DNA of 64,000 nucleotides from NCBI GenBank assembly GCA_003054665.1, contig QAYY01000011.1, positions 470,654 through 534,653 of the forward strand, in the 5' to 3' direction. Below the pieces are notes generated by a model, which was given only the letters and a program-made list of their open reading frames with translations, made no database searches and was not told the origin of the DNA. The translations under genes and the position numbers were made by a program. The stretch is from Opitutaceae bacterium EW11 (GTDB lineage Bacteria > Verrucomicrobiota > Verrucomicrobiia > Opitutales > Opitutaceae). Shown here one piece after another: positions 55,317 through 63,960 of this stretch. The stretch's first letter is position 1. Each line of letters opens with the position of its first letter.

Positions 55317-55976
55317 TCACACTACCGGCGGCTCAGGTTTTTCCAGCTTGGCGATCGCTTCCATGATCCGTTCGGAAGCGCGTTGGTACCGTTCTTTGCC
55401 GTCGCCCGGATTGTCGTAGTCGGCAGGCTGCAGCGGCTTTCCGAACGCCACCGAGACGGGAGTGCCTAGCCGGAGTTTCCCGTCGCGTCCGAAGGCGGTG
55501 AAGGAGCCGAAAATGCGCGCGGGAATGACCGGCACCTGGGCCCGGCAAGCGAGCATGCCGACGCCGGGCTTCGGGCGCTGCAGTTTTCCGTCCGGAGAGC
55601 GGGTGCCCTCTGGAAACAAGATGACGGGGCGCTCCTTCTTCAGCGACTGAAGCACGCGCTTGATGGCTGTCACATCTGCGCCGCCGTCGCGATCCACGGG
55701 GATCGTGCCGACGCCGTCGAGCCACCAGGAGGCGATTCCCGGTTTCCAAAGGGTTTTTCGAGCGAAAAACGCCATTTGCAGCGGCACCTGGCAGCCGACG
55801 AACGGGGGATCGAGATGGCTGGCGTGGTTGGACGCGATCAGAAAACCGCCGCCGCGGGGGAGGTTCTCGGTCCCGGCGACCTCTCCGCGAAAAAACATCT
55901 GGTAGATCTGGCGGATCACGTAGTGGCACACGCCATACAACGGCTCCATTTTCAGGTGGTCGACGGGGCGGGTCAT
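55317..55976 (-). CDS. plsC: 1-acyl-sn-glycerol-3-phosphate acyltransferase
   Basis: The 219-residue enzyme acylates lysophosphatidate at the sn-2 position to make phosphatidate. It has the HX4D motif in NHASHLDPPF, the FPEGTRS substrate-binding motif and PVIPARIFGSF. It is membrane-associated. It is the last gene of the aroA-cmk-plsC operon, starting 10 bp after cmk. Confidence 0.95.
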   Translation of the reverse strand: MTRPVDHLKMEPLYGVCHYVIRQIYQMFFRGEVAGTENLPRGGGFLIASNHASHLDPPFVGCQVPLQMAFFARKTLWKPGIASWWLDGVGTIPVDRDGGADVTAIKRVLQSLKKERPVILFPEGTRSPDGKLQRPKPGVGMLACRAQVPVIPARIFGSFTAFGRDGKLRLGTPVSVAFGKPLQPADYDNPGDGKERYQRASERIMEAIAKLEKPEPPVV

Positions 55977-55986
55977 GGCGCGTGCG

Positions 55987-56658
55987 TCAGAGCCGGGGAA
56001 GCTTTGCCTCGATGAGGCCGGAGAGTTTTTCCACCACCTGTTCGAGCGTCAGATAGGTGCTGTCGATGTCGGTCGCGCCCGAGGGGATGGTGAGCGGCGC
56101 GGTCTTGCGCTGGCTGTCCATCCGGTCGCGCTCGGCGATCTGGTCGACGTGGCCTTGCTCGGCGCGGCGTCGGGCGCGCTCGGCCGGGTCGGCATGCAGG
56201 TAGAAACGAAAGTCCGCTTCCGGAAAGATCACCGAGCCGATGTCACGTCCTTCCATCACCAGCCCCCGGAAACCGTGGCTGCGCGCGACGTCGGCCTGGC
56301 CCCGTTGATACGCCAGAAGAAAGGTCCTCAGCTCCGGGATGGCGGCGAAATGGGAAACGGAGGCGTTCACCTCGGGGCTGCGGATCTCTTCGCCCGCGAT
56401 ATGCCCGCCGATTTCCATCGAAGCCGACCGGCCTTGCACACGCGTCGTCAGCTTGAGCTGCGGCAGGACGTGGTGGACCGCGGCGGTGTCGCTCGGCGCC
56501 ACGCCGCGGCGGAGAAGCTCGGCCGTGACGGCGCGGTAGAAGGAGCCGGTGTCGACGTGCAGGAGGTGAAAGCGCTCGCTGATCGCACGCGAGGTGGAGG
56601 ATTTGCCGGAAGCGGCGCCACCGTCGATCGCGATGATGATGAAGGGAGAGCTGGGCAT
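55987..56658 (-). CDS. cmk: Cytidylate kinase
   Basis: The 223-residue enzyme phosphorylates CMP and dCMP. It has the P-loop DGGAASGKSS (12-21), the NMP-binding insert, and the DIGSVIFPEADFRFYL block typical of CMP kinase. Its ATG overlaps the last base of the aroA stop codon, so the two are translationally coupled. In many bacteria cmk lies between aroA and rpsA; here plsC takes the place of rpsA. Confidence 0.97.
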   Translation of the reverse strand: MPSSPFIIIAIDGGAASGKSSTSRAISERFHLLHVDTGSFYRAVTAELLRRGVAPSDTAAVHHVLPQLKLTTRVQGRSASMEIGGHIAGEEIRSPEVNASVSHFAAIPELRTFLLAYQRGQADVARSHGFRGLVMEGRDIGSVIFPEADFRFYLHADPAERARRRAEQGHVDQIAERDRMDSQRKTAPLTIPSGATDIDSTYLTLEQVVEKLSGLIEAKLPRL

Positions 56659-58001
56659 TAAGGTTCGACGCTCCGTTTGCGGACCGCCTCCAGCAATTCA
56701 AAAAAGTGCGGGAATGTCTTCGCGCAGCAGCTGGGATCCTTGACCGTGAGCCAGGGCCGTCCGTTGCCCAGCAGGTCGTGCGAGCCGAGGATGCCGAAGC
56801 TCATCGCGAACCGGTGGTCCCGGTAGGTTTCGATGATCTGGCCGGACCGAAGGGGGCGGGGATCGATTTCGAGCGAGTCCTCAGTCTCTTTCACCGACTG
56901 GCCGAGTTTCGACAGTTCGCGCGCCATGCCGGAGACGCGGTCGGTTTCCTGCTTCCGCGTGTGGGCGATGCCGGTGATGCGCGTCTTGCCCTGGAGCAGG
57001 GGAGCGAGCGCCGCGAGCGTGAGGAACGTATCCGAAAAACCGCTAAAGTCCTGGTCGACGGCCTGGCGCGGCGCGCCCGGACGAAATTCCGCGACGAGGC
57101 CGCGCGCAGTTGTGGTGACCGTCAGGCCGACGCGCTGAAGCACGGCGGCAAACTGCGTGTCGCCCTGCAGTCCGCCTCCGGGCCCGCGAAGGTTCGGAAG
57201 CTCGAGCTTGCCGCCGCTGACCAGCGGCAGGGCGAGAAAATAACTGGCTGCGGTCGCGTCGGGTTCGATCGAATACATGCCGTCGACGTGAACGTACCCG
57301 TGGCCGCTCGGGACGCGGAAACGGTCTTCGGCCAGACGCACGATCGAAGGCTGGCCGAAGTCCTGCATCAGGCGCGTCGTCATCTGAACGAAGGGCCAGC
57401 GCACCCCGCCGACGAGGCGCACTTCCACCGCTTCGCTGGCGAGCGGGGCAACCATGAGCAGCGCGGAAAGCAGCTGGCTGCTTTCGGTCGCGTCGATCTC
57501 GACCACACCGCCGCGGAGCCCGCGGGCGCGGATCTCGATGGGAAAAAAGCCTTCCGCGCCGAGGCACCGGATGTCGGCGCCGAGCTGCCGCAGGGCGTCG
57601 ATCAGACCCTTCATCGGACGGCGCCGCATCTGTTCGACGCCGTCGAGCCGGTAGACGCCCCGGCGCGCTGCGGCACAAAGGGCGGTGAGGAAACGAGCGG
57701 CGGTGCCGGCGAGCCCGACGTAAAGATCGACCGCGCCGCCGGAAAAGGCCCGCGTTTGCCCGCTGATCCGCACGGTCTGGGCTTCCTCGTCGGCAGCGAC
57801 GGTGAAGCCGAGCTTCCGCAGCGCCTCGGCCATGAGGTGCGTGTCCTCGCTGGCGAGGGCGCCCGTGAGCGTGACCGGCCGATCGCAGAGTGCGCCGAGA
57901 AGCAGCGCGCGGTTGGTCAGGCTCTTGGAGCCGGGAATTCGCACGTCACCTCGCACGGGGCGGGTGAACGGCGGAAGAGGAAGCAGATCGGGCAGCGCCA
58001 T
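56658..58001 (-). CDS. aroA: 3-phosphoshikimate 1-carboxyvinyltransferase (EPSP synthase)
   Basis: The product of 447 residues joins phosphoenolpyruvate and shikimate-3-phosphate in the shikimate pathway. The start ATG at 58001 precedes the conserved IPGSKSLTNRALLL motif; a longer in-frame extension has no family sequence. Other conserved blocks are GLAGTAARFLTAL, RRRPMKGLIDALRQLGA and DHRFAMSFGIL near the C-terminus. It heads the aroA-cmk-plsC operon and is divergent from the GH1 gene. Confidence 0.97.
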   Translation of the reverse strand: MALPDLLPLPPFTRPVRGDVRIPGSKSLTNRALLLGALCDRPVTLTGALASEDTHLMAEALRKLGFTVAADEEAQTVRISGQTRAFSGGAVDLYVGLAGTAARFLTALCAAARRGVYRLDGVEQMRRRPMKGLIDALRQLGADIRCLGAEGFFPIEIRARGLRGGVVEIDATESSQLLSALLMVAPLASEAVEVRLVGGVRWPFVQMTTRLMQDFGQPSIVRLAEDRFRVPSGHGYVHVDGMYSIEPDATAASYFLALPLVSGGKLELPNLRGPGGGLQGDTQFAAVLQRVGLTVTTTARGLVAEFRPGAPRQAVDQDFSGFSDTFLTLAALAPLLQGKTRITGIAHTRKQETDRVSGMARELSKLGQSVKETEDSLEIDPRPLRSGQIIETYRDHRFAMSFGILGSHDLLGNGRPWLTVKDPSCCAKTFPHFFELLEAVRKRSVEP

Positions 58002-58223
58002 GGACGCCGAAATGGACGCCCAAACTCGGCTGCACGCCAAGCACGAAACCGGGATCGGGAGTCGAACTGGAGGCCGCTGGCCGTTGCTTGGTCTCAGCGC
58101 CCGTGGCGAATTCTCCAACGCACCTTCAGAGGAACTCTCCATGGCGCCTCGAAACGACGGCGGGAGCGCGCCTGCCGCCGGGCGCCCCATGGCGGCGCGG
58201 TTTCGCGACGGCTACGTTGTCCC

Positions 58224-59534
58224 ATGAAGCGGATTCCTCCATTCATGTTCGCCAGCGGGATCGAGAACAGCATCCCGAAAATCCAGAATGGCCGGGTGCG
58301 GGTGGACGAAATGGAGAAGTGCGGGCACTACCGGCACTGGCAGAAGGATTTCGATCTGGTGCAGGAACTCGGGATCGGCTTCCTGCGTTATGGCCCGCCG
58401 CTTCACCGCACCTGGCTCGGCCACGGGAAACACGATTGGGCGTTCGCCGACGAGACGCTCGCCGATCTTCGCCGCCGAGAGGTGATCCCCATCGTGGATC
58501 TCTGCCACTTCGGCGTGCCCGACTGGATCGGCGATTTCCAGAATCCGGATTTCCCCGCGCTCTTCGCGGGCTACGCCCGGGCTTTGGCCGAACGGTACCG
58601 CTGGATCCAGCTCTACACCCCGGTGAACGAGATGTTCATCTGCGCCACGTTCTCGGCGCTGTACGGCTGGTGGAACGAGCAGCTGACCAGCGATCGAGCG
58701 TTCGTCACCGCGCTGAAGCACATCGTGAAGGCCAACGTGCTTGCGATGCGCGCCATCCTGGGCGTCCGTCCGGACGCGCTCTTCATCCAGAGCGAGTCGT
58801 CGGAGTATTTTCACGCCGAGAATCCGAGGGCGATCAAGCCGGCCGAGGTGATGAACGCGCGGCGGTTTTTGTCGTTGGATCTCAACTACGGGAGGCGCGT
58901 GGACTCCGAGATGTACGAGTACCTCCTTGATAACGGAATGACCCGCGAGGAGTACCACTTCTTCCATCTGCACGACGTGAAGGGGCGGTGCATCATGGGA
59001 AACGACTACTACGTCACCAACGAGCACCGCGTGATGGACGACGGCCGCACCTATCCGTCGGGCGAGGTGTTCGGCTACGACGAAATCACCTGGCAGTATT
59101 ACGACCGCTACCGGCTGCCGGTGATGCATACCGAGACGAACGTGAACGAGGGCCCGAAGGGCGACGAAGCCGTTTCCTGGCTCTGGAAAGAATGGGCGAA
59201 CGTGCTCCGCGTGCGAAACAAGGGGGTGCCGATCCTGGGGTTCACCTGGTACTCGCTCACCGACCAGGTGGATTGGGACACTGCGCTGCGCGAGGACAAC
59301 GGCCGCGTGAATCCGCTCGGCCTGTACGACCTCGACCGACAGCCGCGCGCGGTGGGCAAGGCCTACAAGCAGCTGATCGCCGATTGGCGCGAGGTGCTGC
59401 CGACCCACAGCGACTGTCTCCGGCTGCCGCTGGTGCCGCCCGACGAATTCGATCAGCAGTGGGCGGCACGCGAACGCGCGACGGCGGAGGCAAAGGAGCA
59501 AAAGCCCTCGAGCGAGCCATCGCAGCCGGACTGA
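58224..59534 (+). CDS. Glycoside hydrolase family 1-like protein
   Basis: The 436-residue protein is a TIM-barrel of the GH1 type. Acid/base Glu136 is in YTPVNEM and the nucleophile Glu304 in MHTETN, with the expected spacing. It begins FASGIENSIP and has a 'LGFTWYSLTDQVDWDTAL' block near the end, as in GH1 beta-glucosidases. It lacks a signal peptide and is probably cytoplasmic. The C-terminal 25 residues are low-complexity. It forms an operon with the SDR gene 24 bp downstream, suggesting modification of a sugar or its aglycone. Confidence 0.9.
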   Translation: MKRIPPFMFASGIENSIPKIQNGRVRVDEMEKCGHYRHWQKDFDLVQELGIGFLRYGPPLHRTWLGHGKHDWAFADETLADLRRREVIPIVDLCHFGVPDWIGDFQNPDFPALFAGYARALAERYRWIQLYTPVNEMFICATFSALYGWWNEQLTSDRAFVTALKHIVKANVLAMRAILGVRPDALFIQSESSEYFHAENPRAIKPAEVMNARRFLSLDLNYGRRVDSEMYEYLLDNGMTREEYHFFHLHDVKGRCIMGNDYYVTNEHRVMDDGRTYPSGEVFGYDEITWQYYDRYRLPVMHTETNVNEGPKGDEAVSWLWKEWANVLRVRNKGVPILGFTWYSLTDQVDWDTALREDNGRVNPLGLYDLDRQPRAVGKAYKQLIADWREVLPTHSDCLRLPLVPPDEFDQQWAARERATAEAKEQKPSSEPSQPD

Positions 59535-59558
59535 AACGCTGCACGGGAAGAGAATTCT

Positions 59559-60296
59559 ATGAGCATGGAAAACAAAGTTGTCATCATCACGGGCGGGGCG
59601 GGCGGAATCGGGTTGGCGGTGGCGCGCCGGTTTGCGGCGGAGAAAACGCGCGTTGCCCTCGTCGATCTGCACGAAGACAAAGCGAAGAGCGCGGCGGAGG
59701 GCGTGAAGCACGCTGGTGCCGCCGACGCGATCGGCGTCGGATGCGACGTGTCGGACGAGAAGCAGGTCGAAGCCGCCGCCAAGACCGTCATGGAGCGGTT
59801 TGGCCGGATCGACGTGGTGGTCAACAACGCCGGCCTGATGACGTTCAAGGCGATCACGGACCTCACCGGCGACGACTGGAAGCGTATCCTGCACGTGGAT
59901 CTGCTCGGCGCTTTTTATTTCACCAAGCAGGCCTTCCTCGTGATGAAGGAGGGCGGCGCGATCGTGAACGTCTCGAGTGTGCACGCGGTGGAGACTGAGC
60001 CGCTGGTCGCGCCGTACGCCGCGGCGAAGGCCGCGCTTCTATCGTTCACGCGTTCGGCCGCCCTGGAAGGCGCGCCCCGCAAGATCCGGGTCAACGCCAT
60101 CCTGCCCGGCGCAGTGGATACGCCGATGCTCTGGGAGAACCCAAACGTGAAAGCCGGCGTGGAAAAGATCGATCCGAACGACATCGGAAAGCCGGCGGAA
60201 ATCGCCGAGGTGATCGCCTTCCTCGCATTCCCCGCCGCGAGTTTCGTCCAGGGCGCCGCCGTTCGCGTGGACGGCGGCCGCCTCAGCCGCCTGTGA
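59559..60296 (+). CDS. Short-chain dehydrogenase/reductase
   Basis: The 245-residue protein has the classical SDR motifs: TGGAGGIG for NAD(P) binding, NNAG, catalytic Ser in VSSVHA and YAAAK. Asp in VALVDLHE at the second strand favours NAD. It probably oxidises a hydroxyl group on a sugar, such as the product of the GH1-like enzyme upstream. The exact substrate is unknown. Confidence 0.95.
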   Translation: MSMENKVVIITGGAGGIGLAVARRFAAEKTRVALVDLHEDKAKSAAEGVKHAGAADAIGVGCDVSDEKQVEAAAKTVMERFGRIDVVVNNAGLMTFKAITDLTGDDWKRILHVDLLGAFYFTKQAFLVMKEGGAIVNVSSVHAVETEPLVAPYAAAKAALLSFTRSAALEGAPRKIRVNAILPGAVDTPMLWENPNVKAGVEKIDPNDIGKPAEIAEVIAFLAFPAASFVQGAAVRVDGGRLSRL

Positions 60297-60356
60297 ACCG
60301 CCCACCGGACAGGGCGCGTCGCTTTGCTTAACGAAAGCCGTTCTGGCGTACGGAGC

Positions 60357-60854
60357 CTAGAGCGGTCGTGAGGACGAACCTACTGAGTCAGAGTCCCGAA
60401 TGAGTCGCGCCTCGTGAGGTGAGACTCTCACCAACGCTGCCCCCGAACCCGCGAGAGCGAGCAACTCGTCGTCGTTGATGACTCTGAAGGACAGTTGGTC
60501 GGGCTCGGTGCGAATCATCACCACGTTGGCGCCGGGCTCCGTGCGAATGATCGCCTGCAAAGGGACGGTGCGGACGGTTTGGGAATCCGCGAGATGTTGG
60601 GTGAGAACGAGCGTGTAGGGGGGCTGGGGGACGGCAACGAGGGACGGCTTTTTCCCGTCGAACCAACGCCAGAAGAGACCTGCGGCAAACGCGAGCGCGA
60701 CTGCGGCGAGACCGGCGCGGCGTACGGTGCGCATCGCCCTGCGGCACCGGGCGCAGCGCACGGTTTCTCGGAGGATTTCGTCCCGGAAACCTGGGGATGT
60801 AGTTTCCGCCAGCACCTCGCTCAGAAGATCGTCGGACTCGGATTGCGGTGTCAT
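60357..60854 (-). CDS. Putative anti-sigma factor (single-pass membrane protein)
   Basis: The 165-residue protein has a cytoplasmic N-terminus of about 45 residues with CARCRR (a possible zinc or contact motif), one transmembrane helix at about 48-64 and a periplasmic domain of about 95 residues. This is the layout of anti-sigma factors that release an ECF sigma factor on an envelope signal. Its start overlaps the sigma factor stop by four bases (ATGA). Assignment is from position and topology. Confidence 0.7.
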   Translation of the reverse strand: MTPQSESDDLLSEVLAETTSPGFRDEILRETVRCARCRRAMRTVRRAGLAAVALAFAAGLFWRWFDGKKPSLVAVPQPPYTLVLTQHLADSQTVRTVPLQAIIRTEPGANVVMIRTEPDQLSFRVINDDELLALAGSGAALVRVSPHEARLIRDSDSVGSSSRPL

Positions 60855-61450
60855 TTTTTCAGATCGGCGACGAGCGCCGCTTTCAGCTTTTGACGGATGC
60901 GTCCGAGCCTCGACTCGACGGATGCTTCTGTCGTCTTCAGCCGCGCGGCGATTTCTTTGACGGGCATGCGATCAAAATACTTCCACTGCAGCAGCGTCCT
61001 CGCGTCGGGTTCGAGGGTTGCCAGATTCCGTTCCAGCGACTCGTTCAACGGGTCTTCGAAGCTTTCGGAGGCGAATTCGGTCTCGGGCGCCTTGGACTGC
61101 ATGAAACGCGTGAGCAGTGTGACGTAGCGCCGAGCTTTCTTGCGCTCGTCCAGTTCCGCGGTGCGCGCCACCGTCGTGAGCCAGCTCCAGAACACCGTTT
61201 CGTCATCGAACACGCGGATGTGTTTTGCGATTCGCCGGAACGTTTCCTGGAGCGCATCGCGCATTCGCTGCTCGTCGCCGCGGGTGACCACGAGCAGATA
61301 ACGGGCGAGGCGGCCGAAGTAGGCGGCCTGGAAGTCTCGGTACGCCGCTTCATCGGCTGCGAGCATGCCGCGAGTGAGTTGGGCGAGCTCGCAGGCGGCC
61401 GGAGAAGCTTCGGCGGCGCTTGGATGCTCTCTCGTCTCTTCGGTGTGCAA
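60851..61450 (-). CDS. ECF-type RNA polymerase sigma factor
   Basis: The 199-residue protein has sigma-70 region 2 (AYRDFQAAYFGRLARYLL, DALQETFRRIAKH, FWSWLTTVARTAELDE) and region 4 (LQWKYFDRMPVKEIAARLKTTEASVESRLGRIRQKL). The start appears to be TTG at 61450; a later ATG at 61366 would remove part of the first region-2 helix, so I prefer the TTG. It is co-transcribed with the STN-domain protein upstream (25 bp) and the anti-sigma downstream. Confidence 0.93.
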   Translation of the reverse strand: MHTEETREHPSAAEASPAACELAQLTRGMLAADEAAYRDFQAAYFGRLARYLLVVTRGDEQRMRDALQETFRRIAKHIRVFDDETVFWSWLTTVARTAELDERKKARRYVTLLTRFMQSKAPETEFASESFEDPLNESLERNLATLEPDARTLLQWKYFDRMPVKEIAARLKTTEASVESRLGRIRQKLKAALVADLKK

Positions 61451-61475
61451 GCGGAAGGACGACGACAGCAGGGAG

Positions 61476-62165
61476 TCAGTTCTTCTTGCCGTCGGATGCT
61501 GTGGCCGAGGGCTGGGCGACTTTTCGGAGCGGGTCGAGAGCCTGAAGCACGCGGTTAATTGCGGCCACCTGATCTGGATCTCCCACCGCGATCAGAAGCC
61601 CGGTCTCCTTGTGAAAGCTGAGCGAGGGGGCCTCCCTCGCCGGATTCATTCTCCAAGCGGTCTGAATTGCCGTTGTGATGTCGTCCACGGTCAATCCGGT
61701 ATCCACGTAGGGCTTGAGCAGATAGAATTGGGCTACGCTGGGCATCGGAGCAGCATCTCCGAAACTGGCTCCTGTCAGATAGAAATCCCAGATGGTATCG
61801 TCCGTCAGAGATGATCTCTCTTTTCCGGTACGAAAGCTGGCGGTGTATTGTCGTCTGGATGTGAAGACCTCGGATTGTCCAAGAGCAACGAAGAGGTCGT
61901 ACACATTCACGTGCCGCATTTTCAGAGGAGGAAGCTGGTGTTTGGAGTACTCGACCGGAATGATCACGTTGAGCGGACGTCCGCTGGCTTTCTCAATCGC
62001 AGCCACGAGTGCAGCGGGGGGGCCGCCAGGAAAATCCAGATCGAACAGCGTCAGTTGCGGAGAGGCGGCGGAGACGGGTTGCGCCTTGTTGGCCGGAACC
62101 TGGCCGGACACCGGGACGGCTGCCAGGAGCGCGGTCAAAAGGGCGAGCGATAGGTAGTGTTTCAT
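61476..62165 (-). CDS. Exported STN-domain-like protein of the sigma cassette
   Basis: The 229-residue product has a signal peptide (MKHYLSLALLTALL..., cleavage near VSG/Q). The mature part contains a short domain like the secretin/TonB N-terminal (STN) fold: LTLFDLDFPGGPPAALVAAIEKASGRPLNVII then MRHVNVYDLFVAL. The C-terminal part has a second similar domain (LTVDDITTAIQTAW, ... INRVLQAL). Such proteins, next to ECF sigma/anti-sigma genes, are common in this lineage. It may sense a periplasmic ligand, but its job is not known. Confidence 0.75.
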   Translation of the reverse strand: MKHYLSLALLTALLAAVPVSGQVPANKAQPVSAASPQLTLFDLDFPGGPPAALVAAIEKASGRPLNVIIPVEYSKHQLPPLKMRHVNVYDLFVALGQSEVFTSRRQYTASFRTGKERSSLTDDTIWDFYLTGASFGDAAPMPSVAQFYLLKPYVDTGLTVDDITTAIQTAWRMNPAREAPSLSFHKETGLLIAVGDPDQVAAINRVLQALDPLRKVAQPSATASDGKKN

Positions 62166-62420
62166 GGTGGATACATTCAGATACACGACAGCCGCGGCCA
62201 TTTCCTTCGCCTGTTCGTTCTGCCGGTATGGCTGGCTTGCCGCAGAGTCCAGTAGGCGGATCGGAGCATCGCTGGCCAGCGGTTCCTGACGAGGCTGTAA
62301 CCGCGCTGCGCTCCGCTCACCAGGGTATCCACCTCGCAGAATCTGAGGGATAGCCGATGTAAATCATTCACGAAGTTGGTCCGATGAAAAGGGCGCGGGT
62401 GGGATGTGCCCGCATACCCT

Positions 62421-63347
62421 ATGAACCTACTACGCCCCTTGTTGGTTGCGGTTGGCCTTGGCGTTGCAACATCGCTCCATGCGAGCCCCAAAATCGGGGT
62501 GCTCCTACGCGATCGGGATCTGTTCTACGGTGCCGTGGAGCAGGGAGCCCAGCAGGCGGGAACGCGGCTGGGCGCGGAGGTGGTGGTCAAGGCGCCGATG
62601 CGCGCCAATTCCACCGCACAGCAGCTCGCGTTGCTCGCCTCGTTTCAGAAGGAGCCATTCGACGCCCTTGTCGTCGCGCCGCTCACCGCGGCCGAGTTCA
62701 AACAACCACTCGCGGATCTTGCCGCGAAGGGCGTGAAGATCGTGCTGATCGAACTGCCGATCCCCGGAGCGGCGTATCCTACCGTCGAGTACGACCAGGC
62801 CGAGATGGCGGCCACGGCGGGACGCGAGATGGGAGCGTTGGTGAAGGACGGAGACGAGATCCTCCTCATGCGGGCCAATTCCCTCGACGGCGTGACGGTG
62901 CGCGAGAAGACGCTGCTCACGACGTTGAAAGCCACTCATCCGAAGTCCGCCGTCCATTCCGATTTCATGACCGGCCTCGAGCGCGGCGACGATCATCCCC
63001 AAATCGTGAAGGCGCTGGCCGCGCACCCGCAGAGCAAGCTCCTTTGCACGGCTTTTACCGCGGCGTCGCTCGCCGGCATCCAGGTCATTCAGGAGAAGGG
63101 CCTCGCGGGCAAAGTGCTGCATGCCGGTTTCGGCTCCGGATTGCCGGCGGAGGCAGTCCAAGCGCTCGAAAAAGGCGCGCTGCAGATTTGGGTGGCTCAG
63201 CAGCCGAAGCAGATCGGCGCCAAGGCGGTCGAGTTGGCGCTCGATTTGGTGAACGGCAAGACCCTCCCGGCCACAATACCCGCTCCTTACGCGATCGTTA
63301 CCAAAGCGAACCTCGGCTCGCCCGAAATCCAGGCCATCCGGCAGTAA
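62421..63347 (+). CDS. Periplasmic sugar-binding protein (ribose-type, Peripla_BP_4)
   Basis: The 308-residue product has a signal peptide (MNLLRPLLVAVGLGVATSLHA/S). The two-lobed fold is seen in KIGVLLRDRDLFYGAVEQGAQQAG, FDALVVAPLTAAEF, and the hinge. A conserved 'EKGALQIWVAQQPKQIGAKAVELALDLVNGK' near the end matches the family. It binds a monosaccharide or related ligand for an ABC importer, or serves a chemoreceptor. No ATPase or permease gene follows, so it is an orphan. The ATG at 62421 was chosen over an upstream GTG because it directly precedes the signal. Confidence 0.92.
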   Translation: MNLLRPLLVAVGLGVATSLHASPKIGVLLRDRDLFYGAVEQGAQQAGTRLGAEVVVKAPMRANSTAQQLALLASFQKEPFDALVVAPLTAAEFKQPLADLAAKGVKIVLIELPIPGAAYPTVEYDQAEMAATAGREMGALVKDGDEILLMRANSLDGVTVREKTLLTTLKATHPKSAVHSDFMTGLERGDDHPQIVKALAAHPQSKLLCTAFTAASLAGIQVIQEKGLAGKVLHAGFGSGLPAEAVQALEKGALQIWVAQQPKQIGAKAVELALDLVNGKTLPATIPAPYAIVTKANLGSPEIQAIRQ

Positions 63348-63413
63348 AGGCTGCCTTGCGAATCTGTCCGCAGGCGTGCTTTCGAAGAGAGACGGCACGC
63401 TTCGCGGACGTGA

Positions 63414-63456
63414 AGATCGGCACACGCCTGCGGGTGGCGCGACGCATCCCTGCGGC
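63414..63456 (-). repeat. Dispersed intergenic repeat, copy B
   Basis: On the minus strand: GCCGCAGGGATGCGTCGCG, then CCACCCGCAGGCG. It is the inverted copy of the element at 28599-28641 with a few substitutions, and pairs with copy C as an inverted repeat. Confidence 0.6.
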
Positions 63457-63523
63457 GCGATAGGAACTCGGGCCTGCGTTGAGCGCGAAATCGAGGTTCG
63501 GTTGGGGGCGGAGCGAAGGTGTC

Positions 63524-63567
63524 GTCGCAGGGACGCGCCGACCCACCCGCTGGCGTGCTGGTCGACG
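63524..63567 (+). repeat. Dispersed intergenic repeat, copy C
   Basis: GTCGCAGGGACGCGCCGAC, then CCACCCGCTGGCG and GTCGACG. The left flank (GGAGCGAAGGTGTC) is also shared with copy D at 16.85 kb, showing the element is longer than the core. Confidence 0.6.
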
Positions 63568-63788
63568 TCTAGAGCACCGTCAGTCGCTCCTCGTGATGGA
63601 TAGCCTGCCGATGCTCGTTGGGCATGCACGGGACATCATGTTTTGGGCATCACCGCGCGTGGAGCCGCGCGCCGGTGCGATCCCTCGTTTCGACGCGAAA
63701 ACCGGGCCCAATTCAGGGCCGTCTGGTGCCGAAGTTCTGCCGTGGCGCCGGTTTTCCGTCGGTCGAAGGCACAGCGGCAAGGGTGCGG

Positions 63789-63823
63789 AAAATAAAAAAC
63801 CGCTACCTTCTGTTTGGTAGCGG
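63789..63823 (-). terminator. Rho-independent terminator of tRNA-Val
   Basis: On the minus strand CCGCTACC pairs with GGTAGCGG around an 8-base loop (63800-63823), followed by a run of T (63795-63799) and TATTTT. This is a strong terminator about 13 bp after the tRNA 3' end. Confidence 0.9.
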
Positions 63824-63835
63824 CTTACGGCAGGA

Positions 63836-63912
63836 TGGTGGACCCTACTGGACTCGAACCAGTGACCTTTTCCATGTCAAGGAAACGCTCTAACCAACTG
63901 AGCTAAGGGTCC
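63836..63912 (-). tRNA. tRNA-Val (anticodon GAC)
   Basis: The minus strand has a full cloverleaf: acceptor stem GGACCCT with AGGGTCC, D-loop AGTTGGTTA, anticodon stem TTTCC/GGAAA around loop TTGACAT (anticodon GAC), T-loop TTCGAGT and discriminator A. The 3' CCA is encoded (63836-63838). Confidence 0.97.
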
Positions 63913-63930
63913 AAAAAACGAGAGCCGTGG

Positions 63931-63960
63931 AGTAAGCACGGTCCGGGGCCGGATCTGCAA
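63931..63960 (-). promoter_or_regulatory. Possible promoter of tRNA-Val
   Basis: On the minus strand a -35-like TTGCAG (63960-63955) and a weak -10-like GCTTAC (63937-63932) are 17 bp apart, placing transcription start about 10 bp before the tRNA. The -10 match is poor. Confidence 0.3.

Larger units (their letters stand above)
63348..63835. other. 488-bp intergenic region with an inverted pair of repeats
   Basis: It contains repeat copies B (minus orientation) and C (plus orientation) of the dispersed element, forming an inverted pair about 70 bp apart, followed by GC-rich sequence and the tRNA terminator. No gene is supported. Confidence 0.5.

Noticed and set aside
56706-58223. A long in-frame extension upstream of the GH1 gene
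   Set aside because: It runs antisense through aroA. The GH1 family sequence begins only at the ATG at 58224.
62177-62491. Minus-strand open frame upstream of the sugar-binding protein gene
   Set aside because: It looked like a possible remnant of a mobile gene, but it has no recognisable motif and overlaps the start of a well-supported gene.
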